Source: an uncultured Lachnospiraceae bacterium (GTDB taxonomy: Bacteria; Bacillota_A; Clostridia; Lachnospirales; Lachnospiraceae). Taken from it: DNA of 5,882 nucleotides. The notes beneath the pieces were generated by a model. That model did no database searches, was not told where the DNA came from, and was given only the letters and a program-made list of their open reading frames with translations. Positions 1-5,882 of the stretch are shown here, in pieces. The position numbers and the translations under genes were made by a program. The DNA is taken from positions 1 through 5,882 of the forward strand of contig CAMOZF010000123.1 in assembly GCA_946630765.1 (NCBI GenBank), written 5' to 3'. Numbering within the stretch: position 1 is the stretch's first letter; each line of letters begins with the position of its first letter.

Positions 1-989
1 AGATCGTAGACATTGACCTTCCGGTCAAGCGCTTCCTGTACCCGTGCTTCCGAGAGGACGTCCCGGTACCAGCGATAGGCACCGCCGGCGGTCAGATTGC
101 AGCCGAAGGCGTGATATCTGCCGGGTTCGTTATTGCAAAACATCTGCAGGTTTCCCTGCGGATTCGGATAGAAATGATCCAGGCCCATCGAGACATTTCC
201 GGCGGTTCCGATCACGACGCCGATCGTGCCCGGCTCCAGAAGTCCCGTGCCCGTCGTCTGAACGACCGCATCCCCGCCGCCGCAGTACACCGGAAGCCCT
301 TCCGGAAGGCCGGTCAGATCACTGACTGCGCGTCCGATCCGGCCGCATTCGTCAATCGACTCATAGACGGGCGGGAAGATCTCCCTCCGAAGCCCCGCGC
401 GCCGGATCAGCTCCTCGCTCCATCTGCGGTTTCTGGTATCGAAAAAGCCGGTTCCCGAGGCTTCCGAGACGTCCATCGCGGCTTCATTGATCAGCTTCAG
501 GCGGATATAGTCCTTCGGGCAGATGAAGGTGACCATCCGATCGTAGTTTTCGGGTTCGTGGTTTTTCAGCCACAGAAGCTTTCCGCCGGTATAGCCCGTG
601 AGCATGCGGTTATTGGTAAACTGAAGAAGTCCCTCCAGCCCGCCGGCCTGTTCCTCGATATAACGGCACTCTTCCTCCGTCCGCTGATCGCACCACAGAA
701 ATGCCGGACGCAGCACCTGATGATTTTCATCGAGCGCGACAAGGCCGTGCATCTGTCCGGAGAAGGAAATGCCCGAAAGCTTCTCTTTCGGGACCTGCCG
801 AAGGATCTTCTGAAGGCCGTGCACGACGGCATTCCACCAGTCCTCCGGATCCTGCTCGGCCCAGCCCGGGCGCGGCGTATAGAGCGGATATTCCTGCACA
901 GCGGAGGAAAGAACCGCACCGCGATCATCCATGACAATGCACTTCGCGGCAGAGGTGCCCACGTCGACACCGATCATTAAGCGCTGCAT
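1..989 (-). CDS. xylB: Xylulokinase, FGGY carbohydrate kinase family (3' end cut off by the window)
   Basis: Phosphorylates D-xylulose with ATP to D-xylulose 5-phosphate in the cytosol, feeding the pentose phosphate or phosphoketolase route. I translated 329 codons without a stop; the family is usually about 490-510 residues, so roughly the last third lies beyond the left edge. The N-terminal FGGY domain opens with MIGVDVGTSAAK (Asp9 in the ATP/phosphate loop), then GISFSGQMHGLVALD (Met80-His81, the sugar-site motif of xylulokinases), LRPAFLWCDQRT and KLLWLKNHEPENYD, close to the E. coli XylB pattern KLLWVKKHEPE. CGGGD gives Asp240 as the likely catalytic base, equivalent to Asp233 of E. coli XylB. 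The ATG at 989 is chosen because AAAGGA lies 8 bases upstream; an in-frame ATG at 977 (Met5) would also give a normal family start. It follows pta by 16 bases and is the last operon gene visible. Other FGGY kinases are less likely given the QMHG motif. Confidence 0.9.
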   Translation of the reverse strand, partial: MQRLMIGVDVGTSAAKCIVMDDRGAVLSSAVQEYPLYTPRPGWAEQDPEDWWNAVVHGLQKILRQVPKEKLSGISFSGQMHGLVALDENHQVLRPAFLWCDQRTEEECRYIEEQAGGLEGLLQFTNNRMLTGYTGGKLLWLKNHEPENYDRMVTFICPKDYIRLKLINEAAMDVSEASGTGFFDTRNRRWSEELIRRAGLRREIFPPVYESIDECGRIGRAVSDLTGLPEGLPVYCGGGDAVVQTTGTGLLEPGTIGVVIGTAGNVSMGLDHFYPNPQGNLQMFCNNEPGRYHAFGCNLTAGGAYRWYRDVLSEARVQEALDRKVNVYD

Positions 990-997
990 TTTCTGAT

Positions 998-1003
998 TCC
1001 TTT
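998..1003 (-). promoter_or_regulatory. Ribosome binding site of xylB
   Basis: AAAGGA on the minus strand, 8 bases before the ATG at 989, inside the 16-base gap after pta. There is no room for a separate promoter or terminator, so xylB is co-transcribed with pta. Confidence 0.75.
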
Positions 1004-1005
1004 CT

Positions 1006-1998
1006 TTACTGCGCCTGCACCGCCGTCGCCGCCACCGTATCGATGATATCGTCCACGGAGCATCCGCGCGACAGATCGTTGCAGGGCTTTGCAAGTCCCT
1101 GAAGTACAGCGAAGCAGCTTGCGCCGCCGATCCGCTGCGTGATCTTATAGCCGATGTTGCCGGCCTGAAGATCGGGGAATACGAGAACGTTTGCCTTTCC
1201 GGCAACCGGCGAGCCCGGCGCTTTCGATGCCGCAACCTCCGGAACGAGTGCCGCGTCAAACTGCAGCTCGCCGTCCAGAAGAAGCTCCGGCGCCTGCTCA
1301 TGCGCGATCCGCGTCGCCTCCTGCACCTTACTGACCAGCTCGTGCTTCGCGCTTCCCTTGGTCGAGAAAGAAAGCAGCGCGACTCTGGGCTCCTCGATTC
1401 CGCAGAGCTTTTTCGCGGTCTCCGCCGCCGCAATCGCGATGGATGCGAGCTCTTCGGCCGTCGGATTCGGCATGACCACGCAGTCCGCGTAGACCAGCAG
1501 TCCGTTTTCTCCAAGGGCCTTATTGGGGCAGTCCATCAGAAAGCTTGAGGATACGACCTTCATGCCGGGCTTTGTCTTAATGATCTGGAGCGCCGGGCGA
1601 AGCATGTCTCCCGTCGAATGGACAGCGCCCGAAACCAGGCCGTCCGCATCGCCCGTTTTCACCATCATGATGCCGTAGTACATCGGATCACGGACGGTTT
1701 CCCTGGCGAGCGCCTCCGTCATGCCCTTCGCTTTTCGGAGCTCATACAGCGCCGCCGCATAGCCCTCGGCCTTCTCGCTGTTTTCGGGGTCAATCACGCA
1801 GATTCCGGAAATATCCGCCCCGCACGCTTCGGCCGCTTTTTCGATCTCCTCCGGATTCCCGAGAAGCACCGGCTCGGCAATTCCTGCCTTTTTCACAAAT
1901 GCCGCCGCCGAAATCGTCCGCTTCTCATCGCCCTCCGGAAGGACAATCGTTTTCACCGTGGTTTTTGCCTTTTCCCGAATCATTTCTGTAAGACTCAT
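1006..1998 (-). CDS. pta: Phosphate acetyltransferase (phosphotransacetylase), short single-domain type
   Basis: Interconverts acetyl-CoA plus phosphate with acetyl-phosphate plus CoA, the step before substrate-level ATP formation in fermenters. The 330 residues match the usual length of the short Pta form, without the N-terminal regulatory domains of E. coli Pta. Recognisable blocks are [12 protein letters not shown] (17-28), [21 protein letters not shown] (104-124), [15 protein letters not shown] (128-142), [13 protein letters not shown] (208-220), [17 protein letters not shown] (269-285) and [11 protein letters not shown] (307-317). Ser310, Arg311 and Asp317 fall where the family has its catalytic Ser-Arg pair and Asp. 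The block before the Ser-Arg pair reads [14 protein letters not shown] instead of the more usual form with GPI before the QG. Its Shine-Dalgarno AAGGAG (2013-2008) overlaps the TAA of the upstream kinase gene, suggesting translational coupling. A phosphotransbutyrylase would be the expected partner of a butyrate kinase, but length and the [12 protein letters not shown] block favour Pta; true acyl specificity is not proven. Confidence 0.92.
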   Translation of the reverse strand: MSLTEMIREKAKTTVKTIVLPEGDEKRTISAAAFVKKAGIAEPVLLGNPEEIEKAAEACGADISGICVIDPENSEKAEGYAAALYELRKAKGMTEALARETVRDPMYYGIMMVKTGDADGLVSGAVHSTGDMLRPALQIIKTKPGMKVVSSSFLMDCPNKALGENGLLVYADCVVMPNPTAEELASIAIAAAETAKKLCGIEEPRVALLSFSTKGSAKHELVSKVQEATRIAHEQAPELLLDGELQFDAALVPEVAASKAPGSPVAGKANVLVFPDLQAGNIGYKITQRIGGASCFAVLQGLAKPCNDLSRGCSVDDIIDTVAATAVQAQ

Positions 1999-2007
1999 GC
2001 TGTCACT

Positions 2008-2013
2008 CTCCTT
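2008..2013 (-). promoter_or_regulatory. Ribosome binding site of pta, overlapping the buk stop codon
   Basis: AAGGAG on the minus strand, 9 bases before the pta ATG at 1998. Its first A is the last base of the buk TAA (2015-2013), so ribosomes ending buk are placed directly on it. This points to coupled translation of kinase and acyltransferase. Confidence 0.8.
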
Positions 2014-3128
2014 TATTCATCCATGAAGGGAAAACCTTCCCAGACATTTTTTCCGCTGTACTTGTGGGGTGCAAGTTCGCCGCGAAGGACCTGAAGCGTC
2101 GGCATCGCAAGTGCCTCCTGCTCCATTTCTCCGGGATAGACCGAGACCGGCGCGATCCATTCACAGCGCCTTTTGATGCCCTCAATGATATCGGAGAAGC
2201 GCATCAGGCCGCCGGTCAGAAGGATTCCGTCCACCTTTCCCTCGAGCACCGTGCTCTGTTCGCCGATCATTTTGCAGATCTGATAGATCATCGTGTTCCA
2301 GACAAGCGCGGCCTTCGGATCGCCCTTCTCCACAAGCTCATGAATGGTATCGGCATTCGCTGTGCCGAAAAGATCCACAAATCCGCCGGCGCGGGAGCAT
2401 CTCAGGCGCACCTCTTCAATCGAATGCTGCTCGATATAGTCCAGAAGCTGCAGCACCGGCACGGAACCGATCCGGGTCGGTGTGAAGGCGCCTTCTCCGT
2501 CCGCGCCCATGTTGCCGTCCACCATGCGTCCGTTTTTGTGGGCGCTGACGGTGATGCCGCCGTCAATATGCGCGACGATAAAGTTATAATCCTCATACTT
2601 TCCGCCCAGCTTCTGTGCGTGGTAGGCCGCGACCGCCTTCTGGTTCAGTACATGCGAGTGAGAAACGCGGTAAATGCCCCGTATTCCGGTCAGACGGGCA
2701 TAGTCCGAATATTCGTCCACATTGGTCGGATTCAGCGTGTAAGCGGGCTTTTTGAAGGTCTGAGCGAATTTCCACGCGAGCATCACACCGAGCTTCGCCG
2801 GATGCTCCGAGCCGCCGACCGCCGCTTCCGTATCGTCGTAAAGCTTCTGGTCGACCGCGGTGATGCCGCCGGGCTGGGTGCAGGCGGAGCCGCCGCGCCC
2901 GACAAAGGCGTCGATTGTCTCGGGGGCGATCCCCTCCTCCCGCAGCATGTCCATAATAACCTCGTAGCGGAAAGGCATCTGTTTGTTCACGTGCGGAAAC
3001 TGCAGAAGGACGTCCGCGTCGTGGAACAGGCTGTGTTCAAACACCAGGGTTTCATTGTCGAAAAGGCTGACCTTCGTCGAGGTCGAGCCGGGGTTGATGA
3101 CTAAGATTCTGTAGGTTTTTTCAGGCAT
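2013..3128 (-). CDS. buk: Butyrate kinase family protein (acyl-phosphate:ADP kinase), divergent
   Basis: Family role: transfers phosphate between butyryl-phosphate and ADP, giving butyrate and ATP in the cytosol (ASKHA fold, acetate/butyrate kinase group). With the start at 3128 the protein has 371 residues, near the family's roughly 355. [13 protein letters not shown] (7-19) is the hallmark first phosphate loop; GRGGS (77-81), [15 protein letters not shown] (157-171), the second loop [18 protein letters not shown] (187-204), [13 protein letters not shown] (210-222) and, near the C-terminus, [12 protein letters not shown] followed by [14 protein letters not shown] also fit. Butyrate kinases normally read HLGGGIS in the second loop; here a glycine is replaced by Asp189. 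The longer reading from 3182 is rejected because it overlaps pepF and lacks family sequence, while GGAGA sits 8 bases before the ATG at 3128. It lies 31 bases after pepF and 14 before pta. Acetate, propionate or branched-chain acids are possible real substrates; family assignment is firm, substrate is not. Confidence 0.85.
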   Translation of the reverse strand: MPEKTYRILVINPGSTSTKVSLFDNETLVFEHSLFHDADVLLQFPHVNKQMPFRYEVIMDMLREEGIAPETIDAFVGRGGSACTQPGGITAVDQKLYDDTEAAVGGSEHPAKLGVMLAWKFAQTFKKPAYTLNPTNVDEYSDYARLTGIRGIYRVSHSHVLNQKAVAAYHAQKLGGKYEDYNFIVAHIDGGITVSAHKNGRMVDGNMGADGEGAFTPTRIGSVPVLQLLDYIEQHSIEEVRLRCSRAGGFVDLFGTANADTIHELVEKGDPKAALVWNTMIYQICKMIGEQSTVLEGKVDGILLTGGLMRFSDIIEGIKRRCEWIAPVSVYPGEMEQEALAMPTLQVLRGELAPHKYSGKNVWEGFPFMDE

Positions 3129-3136
3129 ATATAGAT

Positions 3137-3141
3137 TCTCC
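3137..3141 (-). promoter_or_regulatory. Ribosome binding site deciding the butyrate kinase start
   Basis: GGAGA on the minus strand ends 8 bases before the ATG at 3128. This supports the 371-residue protein over the reading from 3182, which would overlap pepF and add 18 residues unlike the family. Confidence 0.75.
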
Positions 3142-3159
3142 GTTGATGTAGTTGACGTT

Positions 3160-4986
3160 TCATCTGTCAGCTTCGCTGGCACCTTCTCCTTCGATCTCTT
3201 CGGTCAGGCGCTCAATCTCATCCACGATCGAGCCGATATAATCGATGGTATTAAGAAGCGGCTGATCCGTGGAAATATCGATGCCCGCAAGCTTCGCGAG
3301 TCCCGCAGGATCCAGGGTCGAACCGGCACAGAGCACCTTTTTCCAGTCCTCTACGGCAGGCTGACCCTCGCGCTCGATCCGAAGCGCGGCCTGGGTCGCA
3401 ACCGTCAGTCCGGCGCTGTAGGTGTAGGAATACAGGCCCATATAGTAATGCGGCTGCCGCATCCAGGTGAGCTCTGCGCCCTCTGTAAGCTCCACACTGT
3501 CGCCCCAGAAAAGCTCGAGATTCTTTCGGAAGATGCCGGACAGGGTCTCGGCATTGACCGATCCGCCCTGATCGATGATCTTATAGACCTCGCGCTGGTA
3601 CCAGGCTTCCCGAAGGTGCGTCACGAAGTTGTGATAATAGGTATTCCCGATCATGCAGGAAAGCACCCAGCGGCGGAAACGCGGATCGTCATTGGTCTTC
3701 AGCAGATGATGCGCGAAAAGGATCTCGTTCATCGTGGAAGGCGCTTCGACAAAATAGGTCGAGACCTCGGTATCGAACAGCGACTGCGCCCGATTCGCAT
3801 TCCGGAAATGTCCGGCGTGGCCCAGCTCATGCGCGATCGTAAATACATCCGACATACGGTTGTTCCACGAAAGCAGGATGAAGGAGCCCCGTCCGTAGGG
3901 CGAACTGCAGAAGCCGCCGGTCATCTTGCCCTGGTTCTTCGCAAAATCAATCCAGCGGTCCCGGTAGGCTTCGTCGACCATGGAAACATAGTTTTCTCCG
4001 AGAATCGACAGGCCTTCCCGGACGAGCTTATGAGACTCCTCGATCGTCACCTTCGGATCGTAATCCGGGTCCAGCGGAAGCTTCAGATCGGCGAAGGTCA
4101 TCTTGTCGAGGCCGTAGATCTTCTGAATCAGCTTCGCGTATTTCTGCATATGCGGCGCAAGCTTCTCCGTAATCAGGTCGATCTGGCGGTCGTACATTTC
4201 GCGCGTCACCTTCTGATCGAAAAGGAGATAGTCGAAAACATCCCGGAAGCCCCGTACGTCCGCCTCCGTCTTGTCATGCTTCACGCAGGTATTGTAAACC
4301 TCCGCCGTGACATTCTCATACTGGCGGATCTTGTCGGAGAAGGCCCGGAACGCGGCGCGGCGCACATCCGTATCGCGCTCGTACTCATAATCATCCTCGA
4401 AAAGCGAATAGCCCAGCGGATATTCCTTCCCGTTCACCGTGAAGTTCGGGAACTTCATATCCGCAAGCTTGGCCATATTATAGATCCGTTCCGGCGCATA
4501 GAAGGTCTCGGAAAATGCAGCGAGCACCCGCTCGGTCTCCTTCGAAAGCCGGTGCGGCTTGTCCCGAAGAAGATCCTGAAGAAGGCCTTTCGCGTTCGTG
4601 CTCTTCTTTTCCGCCTCCCGGATCACTTCTTCGCTGCATTCCAGGATTTCGGAACGGATAAAGGAAAGGCGGCTGGACTGACGGGTCTCAATCGCCGAAA
4701 TCCGCGCATCCCTTTCCTGAATCTTCGTGTCGTAATAGTCCACCGAGGCCGCGAGTCCCGCATAGCTTCCCACAAGCACCCGGATCTTCATGTATTCTTC
4801 GTATTCCTGCAGACAGCGGACAATCGTATCCGCGTCCGCAAGGCGGCCCTGATAATTTTCACAGATCCGGTCCGCCAACTCGCTCATCTGTTTCAGCGCA
4901 GCTTCAAATTCTTCTTCTGTTTTATAGATCAGTGACAGGTCCCAGGTTTCCTCCACAGGGACGTCCTTTCTCATTGCAAGCTCCAT
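3160..4986 (-). CDS. pepF: Oligoendopeptidase F, zinc metallopeptidase of family M3B
   Basis: Cytosolic zinc endopeptidase that cuts oligopeptides, typically about 7-17 residues long, in peptide turnover and nutrition. At 608 residues it has the usual PepF length (about 600). The N-terminal half is helical and charged: WDLSLIYKTEEEFEA (15-29) is the typical PepF opening and the region around 115-185 is the oligopeptidase F N-terminal domain. The M3 catalytic domain covers roughly 205-585. The zinc site is HELGHAGH (386-393): His386 and His390 bind zinc and Glu387 is catalytic. Glu414 in FVEAPSTMNE is the likely third ligand. HYYMGLYSYTYSAGL near the C-terminus is the Tyr-rich substrate-binding block. 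No signal peptide or membrane segment is present. The ATG at 4986 has AAGGAG 9 bases upstream; ATG 4974 (Met5) is a weaker alternative. It is the first gene of the operon, with a promoter about 80 bases upstream. All catalytic residues are intact. Confidence 0.95.
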   Translation of the reverse strand: MELAMRKDVPVEETWDLSLIYKTEEEFEAALKQMSELADRICENYQGRLADADTIVRCLQEYEEYMKIRVLVGSYAGLAASVDYYDTKIQERDARISAIETRQSSRLSFIRSEILECSEEVIREAEKKSTNAKGLLQDLLRDKPHRLSKETERVLAAFSETFYAPERIYNMAKLADMKFPNFTVNGKEYPLGYSLFEDDYEYERDTDVRRAAFRAFSDKIRQYENVTAEVYNTCVKHDKTEADVRGFRDVFDYLLFDQKVTREMYDRQIDLITEKLAPHMQKYAKLIQKIYGLDKMTFADLKLPLDPDYDPKVTIEESHKLVREGLSILGENYVSMVDEAYRDRWIDFAKNQGKMTGGFCSSPYGRGSFILLSWNNRMSDVFTIAHELGHAGHFRNANRAQSLFDTEVSTYFVEAPSTMNEILFAHHLLKTNDDPRFRRWVLSCMIGNTYYHNFVTHLREAWYQREVYKIIDQGGSVNAETLSGIFRKNLELFWGDSVELTEGAELTWMRQPHYYMGLYSYTYSAGLTVATQAALRIEREGQPAVEDWKKVLCAGSTLDPAGLAKLAGIDISTDQPLLNTIDYIGSIVDEIERLTEEIEGEGASEADR

Positions 4987-4995
4987 CTTCCAGTA

Positions 4996-5001
4996 CTCCT
5001 T
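4996..5001 (-). promoter_or_regulatory. Ribosome binding site of pepF
   Basis: AAGGAG on the minus strand, 9 bases before the ATG at 4986. It favours that start over the in-frame ATG at 4974. Confidence 0.85.
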
Positions 5002-5063
5002 TTCTGCTTTCGTGCCCGGTGTTCATCCAGTTTTATTTGAAATCAGGGCGCACATTTATAAAA

Positions 5064-5092
5064 ATTATACCATATCAGCGCGAATGAGACAA
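5064..5092 (-). promoter_or_regulatory. Sigma-A-type promoter for the pepF-buk-pta-xylB operon
   Basis: On the minus strand TTGTCT (5092-5087) and a perfect TATAAT (5069-5064) are separated by exactly 17 bases, and a TG one base upstream makes it an extended -10. Transcription would start near 5057, giving a leader of about 70 bases before pepF. Match to the vegetative consensus is strong; actual use is inferred. Confidence 0.8.
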
Positions 5093-5101
5093 TCTTTTAT
5101 T

Positions 5102-5111
5102 GAGGAATCCA
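5102..5111. repeat. 10-base repeat GAGGAATCCA, upstream copy
   Basis: GAGGAATCCA occurs here and again at 5228-5237, and its core GAATCCA also occurs inverted as TGGATTC at 5208-5214. This copy lies about 10 bases upstream of the -35 of the pepF promoter. Three related half-sites in 136 bases suggest a regulator acting on both divergent promoters, although the 5228 copy includes the Shine-Dalgarno, which may explain some of the similarity. Confidence 0.4.
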
Positions 5112-5179
5112 GGTGAAATCAACTCTTCTGTCCGATTTCCAAACCACCGTGAATCGGAGGCTGCAGGAAAAAGAATCGC

Positions 5180-5208
5180 TTGTGCTTCCTCCGCCGGGAT
5201 GATATACT
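5180..5208 (+). promoter_or_regulatory. Extended -10 promoter for the GH2 gene
   Basis: TATACT at 5203-5208 is preceded by TG at 5200-5201 (TGaTATACT, extended -10). A weak -35, TTGTGC (5180-5185, only TTG matching), sits 17 bases upstream. The start would fall near 5215, so the leader is only about 20-25 bases. A poor -35 with an extended -10 fits a controlled promoter needing activation or relief of repression. Confidence 0.7.
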
Positions 5209-5236
5209 GGATTCAGCCTTTACCAAGGAGGAATCC
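5209..5236. promoter_or_regulatory. Imperfect dyad over the GH2 transcription start and ribosome binding site (candidate operator or hairpin)
   Basis: GGATTC (5209-5214) is the reverse complement of GAATCC (5231-5236), and inside it CCTT (5217-5220) is the reverse complement of AAGG (5225-5228). An AG/AG mismatch separates the two stems and TACC forms the centre. It begins directly after the -10 and covers the AAGGAGG Shine-Dalgarno. As DNA it sits where a repressor operator is expected. As RNA the inner stem would mask part of the ribosome binding site, although the outer left arm may lie upstream of the transcription start. Confidence 0.5.
5225..5231 (+). promoter_or_regulatory. Ribosome binding site of the GH2 gene
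   Basis: AAGGAGG, a near-perfect anti-16S match, lies 6 bases before the ATG at 5238 and decides that start. It forms part of the right arm of the dyad. Confidence 0.9.
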
Positions 5237-5237
5237 A

Positions 5238-5882
5238 ATGAAAAAATACGTTCAAAAAAATGTTTCCGACATCAATCTGGAAGACTATATCAGTGAATAC
5301 GAAGGAAAAGATGCGACGGCCGAGCAGCTGATCTTCACCGGCGGCAGAAAAAAAGAGTCCCTGAACGGACTCTGGCATTATGCAATCGACCAGTATGAAA
5401 TCGCGATCCGCCAGCACTGGTTTGAAGAGCGCACCCACGACGCCGCCGGCCGCACGCTTCCGGTCGATTTCAGCTTTGACGAATGGCCGACCATGAAGCT
5501 GCCCTGCTCCTGGAACATGCAGGACCGGATGTTTTTCCTCTATGAAAGCTCAATGGTTTTCACACGGAAATTCACCTTCATCCCCGACGGAGACGAGAAG
5601 GTCTTCCTTCGGATCGGTGCGGCCAACTACCTGGTCCGCGTCTTCCTGAATAAGCAGTATGTCGGCATGCACCGCGGCGGCTCAACCCCCATGTGCTTCG
5701 ATATCACTGAGCTTCTTGCGCGCGAGAACCGCATCATGCTCGTCTGCGACGCCACGAGACGTCCCGAGCAGGTCCCGACCGAAAATACTGACTGGTTCAA
5801 CTACGGCGGCATTTACAGAGACATCGAAATCATCCGCGTTCCGAAGCTTTTCATCAAGGACTTCAGGATCGCTCTGGCCCCC
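5238..5882 (+). CDS. Glycoside hydrolase family 2 protein (beta-galactosidase/beta-glucuronidase type), N-terminal part
   Basis: GH2 enzymes hydrolyse terminal beta-linked sugars such as galactose, glucuronic acid or mannose. My translation gives 215 residues with no stop before the right edge; full-length members are about 600-1000 residues, so both the TIM barrel and the catalytic glutamates are missing and the substrate cannot be read. What is visible is the GH2 sugar-binding jelly-roll domain: [11 protein letters not shown] (41-51), LPCSWN (88-93), [13 protein letters not shown] (102-114), [25 protein letters not shown] (124-148), FDIT (154-157) and the signature [13 protein letters not shown] (186-198), which matches the NYAGIHR block of E. 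coli beta-glucuronidase. The roughly 40 residues before the domain are charged and are not a signal peptide, so a cytosolic enzyme acting on imported glycosides is likely. The start is fixed by AAGGAGG 6 bases before the ATG. It diverges from the pepF operon and has its own extended -10 promoter. Confidence 0.88.
   Translation, partial: MKKYVQKNVSDINLEDYISEYEGKDATAEQLIFTGGRKKESLNGLWHYAIDQYEIAIRQHWFEERTHDAAGRTLPVDFSFDEWPTMKLPCSWNMQDRMFFLYESSMVFTRKFTFIPDGDEKVFLRIGAANYLVRVFLNKQYVGMHRGGSTPMCFDITELLARENRIMLVCDATRRPEQVPTENTDWFNYGGIYRDIEIIRVPKLFIKDFRIALAP

Larger units (their letters stand above)
5038..5139. repeat. TGAAATCA direct repeat with an inverted GATTTC partner
   Basis: TGAAATCA is found at 5038-5045 (in the pepF leader) and at 5114-5121 (between the promoters). 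GATTTC at 5134-5139 is the inverted match of GAAATC at 5115-5120, with half-site centres 19 bases apart, about two helical turns on the same DNA face. Possible regulator sites, but short enough that chance is a real alternative. Confidence 0.3.

Noticed and set aside
1999..2012. Possible internal promoters or terminators in the short gaps of the operon (also 990-1005 and 3129-3159).
   Set aside because: The gaps are 14-31 bases, hold ribosome binding sites only, and show no hairpin with a T-run and no -35/-10 pair.
2064..3104. A 346-codon plus-strand frame opposite the butyrate kinase gene, and similar frames opposite xylB (111-980) and pta (1618-2094).
   Set aside because: All are mirror images of well-supported genes, with low-complexity Arg/His-rich translations and no family motifs.
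3129..3182. An upstream in-frame ATG at 3182 adding 18 residues to the butyrate kinase.
   Set aside because: The extension would overlap the end of pepF, is rich in Thr/Ser/Glu and unlike the family, and the ATG at 3128 has a proper Shine-Dalgarno.
3448..4935. A long open frame (495 codons) on the plus strand opposite pepF.
   Set aside because: Its translation shows no recognisable family sequence, while the opposite strand encodes an intact M3 peptidase. GC-biased codon use commonly leaves such antisense frames open.
4987..5026. A small upstream ATG in the pepF leader (minus strand, 5026), opening a frame that overlaps the pepF start.
   Set aside because: No Shine-Dalgarno precedes it and its translation is not distinctive; a leader peptide cannot be supported.
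5171..5185. A catabolite-repression (cre)-like core, AATCGCT, next to the GH2 promoter.
   Set aside because: The central AAnCGnT fits, but the flanking TG and CA of the cre consensus are missing.
5155..5193. Inverted repeat CGGAGG (5155-5160) and CCTCCG (5188-5193), considered as a terminator or operator.
   Set aside because: The arms are only 6 bases with a 27-base loop and no following T-run; the right arm lies inside the promoter spacer. Chance is likely.
5220..5438. A 72-codon minus-strand frame over the GH2 start.
   Set aside because: It lies opposite the GH2 N-terminus and runs across the GH2 ribosome binding site; no supporting evidence.

Overview
The window looks like chromosomal DNA from a moderately GC-rich, anaerobic Gram-positive bacterium of the Clostridia, most plausibly a Lachnospiraceae-type gut or rumen organism. 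This is inferred from strong AAGGAG-type ribosome binding sites, sigma-A-like promoters with extended -10 elements, and the gene content: butyrate kinase family, short single-domain phosphate acetyltransferase, PepF and a GH2 glycosidase. The species cannot be named from the sequence alone.

Layout. A tight minus-strand cluster fills positions 1-4986. In transcription order it is pepF (oligoendopeptidase F, 4986-3160), a butyrate kinase family gene (3128-2013), pta (phosphate acetyltransferase, 1998-1006) and xylB (xylulokinase, 989 to beyond the left edge). The gaps are 31, 14 and 16 bases, each downstream gene has its own Shine-Dalgarno, and I see no terminator between genes, so this reads as one operon. 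A 251-base divergent intergenic region (4987-5237) holds a good minus-strand promoter for the operon and an extended -10 plus-strand promoter. The latter drives a GH2 family glycoside hydrolase gene that starts at 5238 and runs off the right edge.

How the genes may fit together. The GH2 enzyme would release sugars from glycosides. XylB would phosphorylate D-xylulose to xylulose 5-phosphate. Pta and the acyl kinase would interconvert acyl-CoA, acyl-phosphate and carboxylate with ATP formation. PepF would trim short peptides in the cytosol. The least expected points are the pairing of a Pta (not a phosphotransbutyrylase) with a butyrate-kinase-type enzyme whose phosphate-loop motif is altered, their linkage to xylulokinase, and a strong dyad covering the transcription start and ribosome binding site of the GH2 gene. 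These suggest a regulated sugar-to-acyl-phosphate module. I found no defence system, mobile element, CRISPR array or RNA gene.
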